In this document: positions 1-6,302 of the stretch, piece by piece
How positions within the stretch are numbered: position 1 is the stretch's first letter
Layout: every line of letters starts with the position of its first letter
Assembly: GCA_036513515.1 (NCBI GenBank)
Contig: DATBYW010000227.1
Span: 1-7,450 of the forward strand
DNA: 7,450 nucleotides
From: Nephthysia sp036513515
GTDB taxonomy: Bacteria > Chloroflexota > Dormibacteria > Dormibacterales > Dormibacteraceae
Reading direction: 5' to 3'
Translations under genes and position numbers: made by a program
The notes under the pieces: generated by a model
The model's database searches: none
Told to the model about the DNA's origin: nothing
Seen by the model: the letters and a program-made list of their open reading frames with translations, nothing else

Positions 1-711
1 GCGGACGCCCTGGCCGTTGCCGGCTGAGGTGACCAGGTCGGCGGAGGCTCGCAGCTCGGGGACGGCGTTGGCCAGGGCCACGGAGCAGCCGCAGAGCTTC
101 ATGAAGGGGAGGTCGTTCTCGCCGTCTCCGACCGCGACGACGCGGTCACGCGTGAGGCCGATCTCTTCCAGCGCGGCCAGCAGGCCGCTTCGCTTGTCGA
201 CACCGCGCGGCAGCACCATCACCGCCCCCTTGTTGAATGCCAATTCCAGGTCGAGGCCGAGGAGGTCGATGGCGTCCCTGACCGCGGACTCGTGGGCCGT
301 CGTGGTGGCGACCACGGTACGGCCCACCGAAAAGGCCACGCCCCGGCGCCGGAGCTCCTCCAGGAAGCCTGGGGCGGGAGGCTCTGCGAGCGCCCGCTGG
401 GCGCTGGTGCCGGGCGCGTAGAGCAAACCGCCGTTTTCGGCCACCACGAGGTCGCAGACCGCCACGCCGGGAAAGACCCTGAGAAGGTCGTCCAGATGCC
501 TTCCCGTCACCAGCAGCACCCGCCAACCCGCGGCTCCCAAGCGCCGGAGGGCGCTCAGAGTGGGCTCGGCGACCTGCCCGCCGTCGGCCAGGGTGCCGTC
601 GTAGTCGCTGGCCAGCGCCTCGTACAAACCGGCCTCCTCGGCGCGCCGCGCCTGCTCGACGAGGGCGTTCGGCCGGTGTTCCTCGCTGGAAAGGCTGAAT
701 CCGAGCTGCAT
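1..711 (-). CDS. HAD-IIB (Cof/SPP-like) phosphatase with an LLM-oxidoreductase-like N-terminal leader; C-terminus beyond window
   Basis: This is a haloacid-dehalogenase phosphatase, cytoplasmic, probably acting on a sugar phosphate or other small phosphoester; the substrate is unknown. The 237 residues present run from an ATG at 711 preceded by an AGGGGA Shine-Dalgarno. HAD motif I is DYDGTL at residues 36-41 (nucleophile D36, acid/base D38). Motif II is T69 in LLVTGR, motif III is K173, and motif IV is GDGENDLPF with D196 and D200. The segment between motifs II and III fits the C2 cap of the IIB class. Residues 1-28 (MQLGFSLSSEEHRPN..., ending RRAEEAG) are foreign to HAD proteins. They resemble the N-terminus of F420-dependent LLM-class oxidoreductases. 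A TTG at 627 (LYEALASDYDGTL) is where a normal HAD protein of this type would begin, so it is an alternative start. The family often carries a further C-terminal domain, which would lie off the left edge. The HAD assignment is confident; the leader's origin is inferred. Confidence 0.85.
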   Translation of the reverse strand, partial: MQLGFSLSSEEHRPNALVEQARRAEEAGLYEALASDYDGTLADGGQVAEPTLSALRRLGAAGWRVLLVTGRHLDDLLRVFPGVAVCDLVVAENGGLLYAPGTSAQRALAEPPAPGFLEELRRRGVAFSVGRTVVATTTAHESAVRDAIDLLGLDLELAFNKGAVMVLPRGVDKRSGLLAALEEIGLTRDRVVAVGDGENDLPFMKLCGCSVALANAVPELRASADLVTSAGNGQGVR

Positions 712-736
712 CTGGAGCTTTCCCCTTTTCGTCGGC

Positions 737-765
737 ACTTTACCGGCAGGTGCGGGGCGCCGGAA
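737..765 (-). promoter_or_regulatory. Possible sigma70-type promoter for the HAD gene
   Basis: On the minus strand TTCCGG (765-760) and TAAAGT (742-737) are separated by 17 bases. They lie about 26 bases upstream of the ATG at 711 and its Shine-Dalgarno. The -35 match is only partial. In a GC-rich window a TAAAGT at this distance is suggestive, not proof. Confidence 0.25.
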
Positions 766-780
766 CCTTCCCGCCGCGAT

Positions 781-801
781 CCCCAAGATTGGGGGTTGAC
801 G
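781..801. promoter_or_regulatory. Inverted repeat next to a TTGACG hexamer in the divergent intergenic region
   Basis: CCCCAA-GA-TTGGGG (781-794) is a perfect inverted repeat with 6-base arms and a 2-base centre. It is followed one base later by TTGACG (796-801), a good -35 hexamer for the plus-strand receiver gene. No convincing -10 follows at 17-18 bases; AAATAT at 822-827 is 20 bases away and weak. The repeat sits midway between two divergent genes, so it could be an operator for either. The rest of 712-910 shows no gene. Confidence 0.3.
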
Positions 802-910
802 CGGGGGGCCGGTAGGGCAGCAAATATGTGGGGGGTAGAAAAAGAAGGGCCCAAGGGGAGTTTTTAGCGCCGCCCGAGGGCGACGCGTGCGGGAGCTGTG
901 GAGGTGGGAC

Positions 911-1372
911 GTGATCCTGAGCGAGACAACCGACCAATTACGGGTTTTGCTGGTCGAGGACGACCCGTCGATCGTCGCGATGTACCGGTACAAGCTCGAG
1001 ACGGACGGCTATGAGGTTGCGGTGGCCGGCGCTGAGACGGCCCTGTCGGTGGCGGCCGATTCTCCGCCCGACCTGATATTCCTCAACGTGTCGATGCCCA
1101 GCCTGGAGGGGGCCCTGACGCTCGAGCGCCTGAGGCTGGAGAAGCGCACGCGGGACGTGCCGGTAGTGATCCTGAGCGACCACGATGACGTCGAGCTGGT
1201 GCGTCATGGCTTCGTGCTCGGTCCGCTGGACCACCTGATCGACACCAGCACGCTGACCGACCTCTCGGGGAGGCCCCGGAGCCAGTCCAGGGTGCAGACG
1301 GTTCCTGGCCCTGAGCCGGTCGAGGGGTCGTCGTTGATGAGCGGCTTCTTCAGCCAGGAGGCGTTCGGCTAG
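911..1372 (+). CDS. Stand-alone degenerate (pseudo-)receiver domain protein
   Basis: This is a single-domain CheY-like receiver of 153 residues with no DNA-binding output domain. The GTG at 911 is preferred because GGAGGTG lies 900-906, just upstream; an in-frame GTG at 887 would add eight residues without homology. Fold landmarks are clear: VLLVEDDPS with the acidic pocket E16, D17, D18; the beta3 strand DLIFLNVSMPSLEG; VVILSD with S89; and a final strand at DHLID. Two hallmark residues are missing. The phospho-acceptor Asp is N59, and the conserved Lys of the usual K-P motif is D111, with H108 at the aromatic switch position. Canonical phosphotransfer is therefore unlikely, and it may act as a constitutive or phosphorylation-independent partner. 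Residues 113-153 are not receiver-like; part of that tail is encoded by a REP-like repeat. The gene is divergent from the HAD gene and convergent with the glycan operon, so context gives no function. Confidence 0.8.
   Translation: MILSETTDQLRVLLVEDDPSIVAMYRYKLETDGYEVAVAGAETALSVAADSPPDLIFLNVSMPSLEGALTLERLRLEKRTRDVPVVILSDHDDVELVRHGFVLGPLDHLIDTSTLTDLSGRPRSQSRVQTVPGPEPVEGSSLMSGFFSQEAFG
1298..1330. repeat. REP-like palindromic repeat inside the 3' end of the receiver gene
   Basis: The core GCCCTGAGCCGGTCGAGGGG (1308-1327) closely resembles the small dispersed element often seen as CCCTGAGCCTGTCGAAGGG in many bacterial genomes (recalled, not searched). The flanks ACGGTTC and GTCG also fit the usual outer parts. 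It is an imperfect palindrome (CCCT ... CCGG ... AGGG). It is translated in frame as GPEPVEG within the non-receiver tail. Confidence 0.5.
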
Positions 1373-1389
1373 AGGTGCCGCACCTCTAG
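1369..1389. terminator. Palindrome between convergent genes, possible bidirectional terminator
   Basis: CTAGAGGTGC (1369-1378) and GCACCTCTAG (1380-1389) are perfect reverse complements around one central base. The left arm contains the TAG stop of the receiver gene. There is no T-run on either side, so intrinsic termination is uncertain. On the operon side another strong stem, CGCGGCC/GGCCGCG (1406-1412 and 1415-1421), overlaps the last codons of the family-9 glycosyltransferase and may contribute. Confidence 0.4.
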
Positions 1390-1405
1390 AGCCGCACCTC
1401 TAGAG
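1378..1405. repeat. Perfect 14-bp tandem repeat, two copies
   Basis: CCGCACCTCTAGAG occurs at 1378-1391 and again, identically, at 1392-1405. Each copy contains the 8-base palindrome CTCTAGAG. The second copy provides the TAG stop codon (minus strand, 1402-1400) of the adjacent glycosyltransferase. The first overlaps the right arm of the 1369-1389 palindrome. Confidence 0.85.
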
Positions 1406-2347
1406 CGCGGCCAGGGCCGCGGTCACCTCCCGGGGACGAATGGCCAGCAGGCCGGGAGCCGGCCGGTCCGCCAGCGGGTCGCTGCGCCGGCCTTTCCAGA
1501 GCACCGTGTGAAGGGCGCCGGGGGGAGGTCCCCAGAGCGCCGGCGGCGTGGGGCCGAAGAGGAGGACCGAGGGCCTGCCCAGTGCCGTCGCCAGGTGGGC
1601 CACCCCGGTGTCGCCGCAGGCGACGCGGCCGGCCGTGGCGAGCAGCCCGGCCAGCTCCAGGATTCCCATGCCCTCGCGAACGCTGTCTTGGGGAAGCCCG
1701 GCCAGTCCGGCCACGCGGCGGGCGAGCTCGGACTCACCGGGGCCCGCTGTCAGGAGGACGCGACGGCCCCGGGCGACCTCGGCCTTGACCACGGCCGCCC
1801 AGCGCTCCGGCGGCCAGCGCCGGGCGGCAGCCTGCGCTCCCGGGTGCACCAGAGTGGCCCCGGGCGCGTCTTCGGCGCGGGGCAGACCGCCATGCGATAG
1901 CTGCAGCCGCACGGGGTCGGCCGGGATTCCGCTCTCCTCCAGCAGGCGGCACCAGCGAATGACCTCGTGCTCGTCCGAGCGCCAGGCGGGGGAGCCGGAG
2001 GTCTCGGGAAGCTCCGGCCGCTGGAAGGCGATCAGCTGCCGCGGACCGATCTCCAGCAGCCGGCGATGGCTCTGGGGGCCGCGGCCGTGGAGGTTGACCG
2101 CCACCTCCGGCCGCCGCCAGGCGACCGGTCCCAGCGGTTCGGTGGCGAGAACCTCGTCCACCGCGCCGGAATGGCGGGCCAGCGGCTCCAGGCCGGCGGG
2201 CGCCGCAAGGATCCGCCTGTGTCCGGGAAAGGCCTCGGAGAGCCCCCGCAGTGCGGGCAGGATCGTCAGGAAATCGCCGAGCCCGAGAGCCCGGAGGACG
2301 AGCACGACCGGGGTACCCCCTCCGAACCCTCCCCGCGGGTTGCTCAC
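1400..2347 (-). CDS. Glycosyltransferase family 9 (heptosyltransferase-like)
   Basis: A GT-B glycosyltransferase of the family that includes the ADP-heptose:LPS heptosyltransferases, probably transferring an activated heptose or related sugar to a glycan acceptor at the cytoplasmic face. The 315 residues fit the family size. Seen are the N-terminal LVLRALGLGDFLTILPALRGL (17-37), a mid-protein LHGRG (86-90), the start of the C-terminal Rossmann half at LVHPGAQAAARRWPPERW (166-183), and the donor-site CGDTGVAH (244-251) followed by a GRPSVLLFGPT strand. The GTG at 2347 overlaps the upstream stop as GTGA but has no clear Shine-Dalgarno. An internal GTG at 2305 has GGAGGGGG about ten bases upstream and begins exactly where the family homology begins, so the true start may be there, 14 residues shorter. 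It is the last gene of the operon. Acceptor and donor are inferred from family and neighbours only. Confidence 0.85.
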   Translation of the reverse strand: MSNPRGGFGGGTPVVLVLRALGLGDFLTILPALRGLSEAFPGHRRILAAPAGLEPLARHSGAVDEVLATEPLGPVAWRRPEVAVNLHGRGPQSHRRLLEIGPRQLIAFQRPELPETSGSPAWRSDEHEVIRWCRLLEESGIPADPVRLQLSHGGLPRAEDAPGATLVHPGAQAAARRWPPERWAAVVKAEVARGRRVLLTAGPGESELARRVAGLAGLPQDSVREGMGILELAGLLATAGRVACGDTGVAHLATALGRPSVLLFGPTPPALWGPPPGALHTVLWKGRRSDPLADRPAPGLLAIRPREVTAALAAL

Positions 2348-3030
2348 GGCCAGGAGGGTTCTCGGGAGGGGGTGATGATCAGCTCTCGGAGCTCGCAGCC
2401 GGGCGGCTGGCGAAGGGCGAAGACGACCGCGGCGGCGACGTCGTCCGGGGAGTTGAGCTGGGAGTCCGGCCCGGGCTGATACTGCGGGTCGCGGTCGTCG
2501 AAGAAGGCGGTCCGCATTCCGCCCGGGATCAGCAGCGTGACGCCGACCCGGCCCGCCAGCTCGAGTGCCAGCGCCCTGGTGAAGCCGACCACGCCGAACT
2601 TGCTCGCGCAGTAGGCGGTCGCTTCGGGTAGGGCCCTCAGGCCGAGGGTGGAGGCCACAGTCACCACGCGTCCTTCGCTCTGAAGAAGGTAGGGCAGCGC
2701 GGCCCTGACCACCGCGGCGGTCCCGAGCAGGTTGACCGTCACGACCCGTTCCCAGGTTTCGCGGGGGACCGCCTCCAGGGGCCCGCAGGCGTCCATCCCG
2801 GCGGCGGTCACGACGGCGGAGAGCCCTCCGGAGCGTTCGGCCAGGGCCTGCACCGCCGCCTCTGCCCGGGCGCCGTCGGCGAGGTCCACGAGCTCGTGGT
2901 CGAAGCCGTCGCCGGCCGGCTGCCGATCCAGCACCAGCGGGCGCCAGCCGGCTTCCCGAACCGCCGAGGCCACCGCCCGCCCCAGGCCCGACGCGCCGCC
3001 CGTGACGAGCACGGTGTCAGCTCTTGCCAC
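2344..3030 (-). CDS. Classical short-chain dehydrogenase/reductase (SDR)
   Basis: An NAD(P)-dependent oxidoreductase of 228 residues, the short end of the classical SDR range. The cofactor motif TGGASGLG spans 10-17, with D50 in the VDL segment. TAAG (75-78) stands at the NNAG position. The catalytic tetrad is N100, S127, Y140 and K144 (YCASK), and PGGMRTAFF (169-177) is the usual post-catalytic loop. The GTG start at 3030 has AGGAGA nine bases upstream and overlaps the hldE end by 14 bases; the stop overlaps the next gene by 4. Its place between hldE and a glycosyltransferase suggests it reduces, oxidises or epimerises a sugar or the acceptor of this pathway. It is not HldD, the ADP-heptose 6-epimerase, which is a longer extended SDR. 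Substrate unknown; the family call is firm. Confidence 0.88.
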   Translation of the reverse strand: MARADTVLVTGGASGLGRAVASAVREAGWRPLVLDRQPAGDGFDHELVDLADGARAEAAVQALAERSGGLSAVVTAAGMDACGPLEAVPRETWERVVTVNLLGTAAVVRAALPYLLQSEGRVVTVASTLGLRALPEATAYCASKFGVVGFTRALALELAGRVGVTLLIPGGMRTAFFDDRDPQYQPGPDSQLNSPDDVAAAVVFALRQPPGCELRELIITPSREPSWP

Positions 3031-4420
3031 TTCTGATCATCTCCTCTATGAACCGGCTGGTGGAGCGTCCTTCCAGGTAGGGCAGCAGCACCACCTCGGC
3101 ACGCCACTCGGCGAGCACCGCCTGCTCCGGCAGCTCGATGCCCGTGTAGTCGCCACCCTTGGCAAACAGATCCGGCCGCAGCCGGCGCAGGGCCGCCTCC
3201 GGCGTCGCCTCGTCGAAGACGGCTACCGCGTCTACGCACTCCAGGGCGCTGATCACCGCAGCACGATCGGCCTCTGTAACGAGTGGCCGCTCGGGGCCCT
3301 TCAAGCGCCGCACCGAGTCGTCCGAATTGAGCAGGACGATGAGGCAGCCACCCAACCGGCGCGCGGACTGGAGGACGCTGACATGGCCGGCATGGAGCAG
3401 GTCGAAGCAGCCGCCGGTGGCCACCACCCTGCCGCCCGCCGCCCGCGTCCTCGCCGCCACAGCGAGTGCCGCCTCCATCCCCTCGGCAGCTGGTCTTCGG
3501 CCCTTTGACGCCGGTGCGTCTCCGGTCCGGGTCGTGGCCGCCGAAGCACCGCCCGCGGCGACGAAGGCAGACGCAATTCTGACCGCCGCCGTCACCGCCT
3601 CCTCCAGGGAGCGGCCGTCGGCCAGCAGACCGGCCGCGGCCGAGGAGAAGCGATCTCCGGCGCCGCAGGGGTCGAGCACCGAGAGCCGCGGCGCCGGCGC
3701 CATCAGCGGCGTCTTCTCGCCGGTGACCAGGATCGCGCCTTCGTCGCCGAGCGTGACCGCCACGCCTTCGGCGCGCCAGAGCCGTCGCAGCTCCCGAGCC
3801 CGGCTCACGACGGCGCCGAAATCGCGCCCGGCGCCAGCCTCGCTCCGGTTCGGCTTCACCAGCCGGGCGCCCTGCACGGGAACCGAGCCCTTGGGGTGCG
3901 GGTCCCACATCAGCTGTCCGCGGCCGGCGGCGCCGGCCAGAGCTTCACGCAGCTCCGGCTGCGCGGTCACGCCCCAGCCGTAGTCCGAGACCAGCACCCC
4001 GCTCGACTCCAGCAGGGCGCGTCCGGCCTCCTCGGTCATCCCGCCCACGGCGCCCGGCCGTTGTCCACCCTGGTCCAGCCGGATCAGGGTCTGGCCCGAG
4101 CTGCGGACCCGGACCTTTTGCGGCGTGGCGCACTCCAGCCCCAGGTCCAGCACCTCGACGCCCAGTTCCTCGAGCAGGGCCCGAAGCTGCTCTCCGCCCG
4201 GATCTCGGGCCAGCGCCGTGATCAGACGGACCGAGCGGCCGTCGGCCGCGGCCAGACAGGCGGCAAGACCGGCGCCTCCCGGCCGAGGCCGCTCGTTGAG
4301 GTCCTCGACGATGGGCACCGGCGCGTCGGGACTGAGCCGTTCGACGCGACCCTCGATATCGCGGTCCAGTAAGCAGTCGCCTACCACCAGCAGAGGGGCA
4401 GGACCGCGGTCTCGCGTCAT
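3017..4420 (-). CDS. hldE: Bifunctional heptose 7-phosphate kinase / heptose 1-phosphate adenylyltransferase
   Basis: Two-domain enzyme of 467 residues, close to E. coli HldE (about 477). The N-terminal PfkB/ribokinase domain (about 1-320) phosphorylates D-glycero-beta-D-manno-heptose 7-phosphate at C1. The C-terminal nucleotidyltransferase domain (about 330-467) makes ADP-heptose from heptose 1-phosphate and ATP. Kinase landmarks are VVGDCLLDRDIEG (12-24), LSPDAPVPIVED (29-40), RPGGAG (46-51), VKPNRSE (188-194) and the anion-hole motif DPCGAGDRF (250-258) with catalytic base D256. Transferase landmarks are GGCFDLLHAGH (336-346), whose HxGH-type motif is HAGH at 343-346, then KGPERPL (374-380), LFAKGGDY (418-425) and EGRSTSR (450-456). 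The ATG at 4420 overlaps the gmhA stop as ATGA, and homology begins there; the open frame continues upstream but carries only gmhA antisense-like composition. The 7-phosphatase (GmhB) acting between the two half-reactions is not in the window. Confidence 0.93.
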   Translation of the reverse strand: MTRDRGPAPLLVVGDCLLDRDIEGRVERLSPDAPVPIVEDLNERPRPGGAGLAACLAAADGRSVRLITALARDPGGEQLRALLEELGVEVLDLGLECATPQKVRVRSSGQTLIRLDQGGQRPGAVGGMTEEAGRALLESSGVLVSDYGWGVTAQPELREALAGAAGRGQLMWDPHPKGSVPVQGARLVKPNRSEAGAGRDFGAVVSRARELRRLWRAEGVAVTLGDEGAILVTGEKTPLMAPAPRLSVLDPCGAGDRFSSAAAGLLADGRSLEEAVTAAVRIASAFVAAGGASAATTRTGDAPASKGRRPAAEGMEAALAVAARTRAAGGRVVATGGCFDLLHAGHVSVLQSARRLGGCLIVLLNSDDSVRRLKGPERPLVTEADRAAVISALECVDAVAVFDEATPEAALRRLRPDLFAKGGDYTGIELPEQAVLAEWRAEVVLLPYLEGRSTSRFIEEMIRSGKS

Positions 4421-5049
4421 CCGGCCACCTGCTCGGCATCCCGCTGGAGGCCGGCCCCCCCGAGTCGCGCCAGCACCGCGGCGTCGACCGCCGCGCAGAG
4501 CAGGTGGATGGCCACCAGGTGTGCCTCCTGGACCACCGCGGCCGGGCCCGAAACCGCGACGGCCTCCTCGCAGCATCCGGCCAGCGAGTTGGGAGTCTCG
4601 CCGGTGAGCGCCCAGGTCCGCATGCTGATCGAGCGGGCCGCCTGGGCGGCGGCCAGCAGGTTGGCGCTCTCCCCGGAGGTGCTCAGCGTGAGCATGAAGT
4701 CGCCTGGACGGCCGTGGGCCCGAACCTGGCGCGCGAAGCCATCCTCCCAGCCGTAGTCGTTGGATATGGCGGTCAGGCTGGAGGCGTCCGCCAGCAGGGC
4801 CATCGCTGACAGCGCCGGTCGCTCCGCACCGTAGCGGCCGACCAGCTCGGCGGTCAGGTGCTGCGCCTGCGCAGCGCTGCCGCCGTTCCCCGCCACCAGG
4901 AGCCGGTGTCCGGCCAGGAGCTCGACGCCGAGCTCTTCCCCCCAGGCTTCCAGCCGGAGCGCCTGGGCCTCCAGCTCCGCCATGGCTCCGGCGTGGGCCA
5001 GGAGGTGGCGGCGGGCAGGCCAGGTGCGTCTCCGCGTCGAGGAGCTCAT
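4417..5049 (-). CDS. gmhA: Phosphoheptose (sedoheptulose 7-phosphate) isomerase, SIS domain
   Basis: GmhA converts sedoheptulose 7-phosphate to D-glycero-D-manno-heptose 7-phosphate, the first step of nucleotide-activated heptose synthesis, in the cytoplasm as a tetramer. The 210 residues are one SIS domain with a short Arg-rich N-terminal extension. GNGGSAAQAQH (54-64) and STSGES (123-128) are the sugar-phosphate loops, and NDYGWE (97-102) is a family signature. The metal and catalytic positions H64, E68, Q174 and H182 (QEAHLVAIH) are all kept, which separates it from the similar DiaA and MurQ proteins. The ATG at 5049 has GGAGGG six bases upstream (5061-5056) and overlaps the preceding glycosyltransferase stop by 4 bases; its own stop overlaps hldE by 4. 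The pairing with hldE makes the assignment strong. Confidence 0.92.
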   Translation of the reverse strand: MSSSTRRRTWPARRHLLAHAGAMAELEAQALRLEAWGEELGVELLAGHRLLVAGNGGSAAQAQHLTAELVGRYGAERPALSAMALLADASSLTAISNDYGWEDGFARQVRAHGRPGDFMLTLSTSGESANLLAAAQAARSISMRTWALTGETPNSLAGCCEEAVAVSGPAAVVQEAHLVAIHLLCAAVDAAVLARLGGAGLQRDAEQVAG

Positions 5050-6302
5050 GCCGGACCCTCCGCGAGGCGTCCCGCGCGCTCCTCGCAGACCGCTCGGTAG
5101 GCAGTCAGGGTGGCCTGGGCGATCGCGTCCCAGCCGTAGCGGAGCCGGGCCCGCTGCAGTCCGGCCGCTCCCATGGAGGCCCGGAGGTCCGGCTGGCGGA
5201 GAAGCGTGCGCAGCGCCAGCGCGACCTCGTCCGGCCGGCGCGGCGGTACGTGAACGCCGGTAACGCCGTCCACTATCGTGTCGACCAGGCCGCCTACGGC
5301 CGAGGCGACCACGGGCACGCCGCAGGCCGTGGCCTCGAGGGCCACCATCCCGAACGGCTCGTACCAGGGAACGCAGGCCACCACGTCGGCGGAGCGCAGG
5401 AGCCAGGGGACCTGGTGATGATGCAGGGCGCCCACGAAATGGACCCGGTGCTCCACGCGCATCTCCCTGGCCAGCTGCCGGAAACGGCGGACCTCCGCAT
5501 CCGACTCGACCAAGTCGGGGCCCGGGCCGCCGGCCACAACCAGCTCGCAGTCGGGCACTGCCGCGAGCGCCGAGATGACGTTGCCGACCCCCTTGCGCTC
5601 CACCAGCCGGCTCACGATCACCACCCGATGGAGGCCTTGACGGCGAGGTGCGGCCGGTCCGGCCGGCTGGAAGACGTCGAGGTCGACGCCGCAGGGGATG
5701 ACCGAGACGGGGCTCTCGACACCCAGCCGGGCGAGCTCGAAGAGCTCGTCGCTGGAGGTCGCCAGGATGCGGTCGGCGGAGCGCCCGATCTCGAGCTCCT
5801 CGGCGATGCGCTCCGGCGGGCTGGTGTCCTTGGCGCCCTGGTGCCGGCGCTTGACCACCCCCAGCGCGTGGAAGGTCTGCAGCACCGGCAATTCGAGGAG
5901 GCGGGCGGCGGCCAGCGATGCGCGCCCGGACATCCAGAAGTGGGCGTGCACCACGTCCGGCCGCCGGCGCACCCAGGACCGGCGCAGCCGCTGGGCGAAC
6001 TCCTCCATGTACGGCGGCAGGAGGTCTTTGGAGACGGGCTCGGGCGGCCCCGCGCTGACGTGATCCACCAGCACGCCGGGGCACATGTTCACCCGATTGG
6101 GGAGGGTGGCATCGTCCCGGCGGGTGTGGACGGTGACCTCGGCGCCCCGCCTGGCGAGCGCCGTGGCGAGGTCGGCGACGAACACGTTCTGACCGCCGGC
6201 GTCGACGCCGCCCAGGTTTGCCACCAGCGGGCTCGCGTGCTCCGAGACCATGGCGATCCTCATGGCGGGGCCCGGGTGACCCCGCGCTGGTCGCTGACTC
6301 AT
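5046..6302 (-). CDS. Glycosyltransferase family 4 (GT-B, retaining)
   Basis: A cytoplasmic or membrane-associated GT4 enzyme of 418 residues that transfers a sugar from a nucleotide donor with retention. The N-terminal acceptor domain holds MRIAMVSEHASPL and the glycine-rich loop GGVDAGGQNVFV (31-42), the type seen in MshA and sucrose-phosphate synthase-like GT4s. HAHFWMSG spans 119-126. The C-terminal donor domain begins near VVIVSRLVERKG (227-238) and contains the EX7E motif EPFGMVALE (E315 and E323). The ATG at 6302 overlaps the upstream stop as ATGA and has GGAGGAGGT nine bases ahead. An in-frame ATG at 6263 (MRIAMVSEH) is where homologous proteins usually begin but lacks a Shine-Dalgarno, so I keep the longer form. 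It sits directly before gmhA in the operon. The sugar and acceptor cannot be told from sequence. Confidence 0.88.
   Translation of the reverse strand: MSQRPARGHPGPAMRIAMVSEHASPLVANLGGVDAGGQNVFVADLATALARRGAEVTVHTRRDDATLPNRVNMCPGVLVDHVSAGPPEPVSKDLLPPYMEEFAQRLRRSWVRRRPDVVHAHFWMSGRASLAAARLLELPVLQTFHALGVVKRRHQGAKDTSPPERIAEELEIGRSADRILATSSDELFELARLGVESPVSVIPCGVDLDVFQPAGPAAPRRQGLHRVVIVSRLVERKGVGNVISALAAVPDCELVVAGGPGPDLVESDAEVRRFRQLAREMRVEHRVHFVGALHHHQVPWLLRSADVVACVPWYEPFGMVALEATACGVPVVASAVGGLVDTIVDGVTGVHVPPRRPDEVALALRTLLRQPDLRASMGAAGLQRARLRYGWDAIAQATLTAYRAVCEERAGRLAEGPA

Noticed and set aside
1..711. HAD gene as the missing GmhB heptose bisphosphatase
   Set aside because: Motif order, cap position and DGEND motif fit the IIB (Cof/SPP) class, not the compact HAD-IIIA GmhB, and the gene is outside the operon.
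292..867. Plus-strand open frame opposite the HAD gene and its upstream region
   Set aside because: No domain pattern, and it lies antisense to intact HAD motifs I-IV.
1548..2375. 275-codon plus-strand open frame antisense to the family-9 glycosyltransferase
   Set aside because: Ser/Arg/Pro-rich low-information translation with no recognisable domain; a shadow of the minus-strand gene.
2808..3908. 366-codon minus-strand open frame across hldE and the SDR gene
   Set aside because: It is Arg/Gly/Ala-rich and motif-free, and it overlaps hldE, whose kinase and adenylyltransferase motifs are intact in the other frame.
4421..4576. Upstream extension of hldE to an earlier start at 4576
   Set aside because: The extra 52 residues are Gly/Arg/Pro-rich and overlap the gmhA C-terminus. 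Homology to the kinase domain begins at the ATG at 4420, which forms an ATGA overlap.
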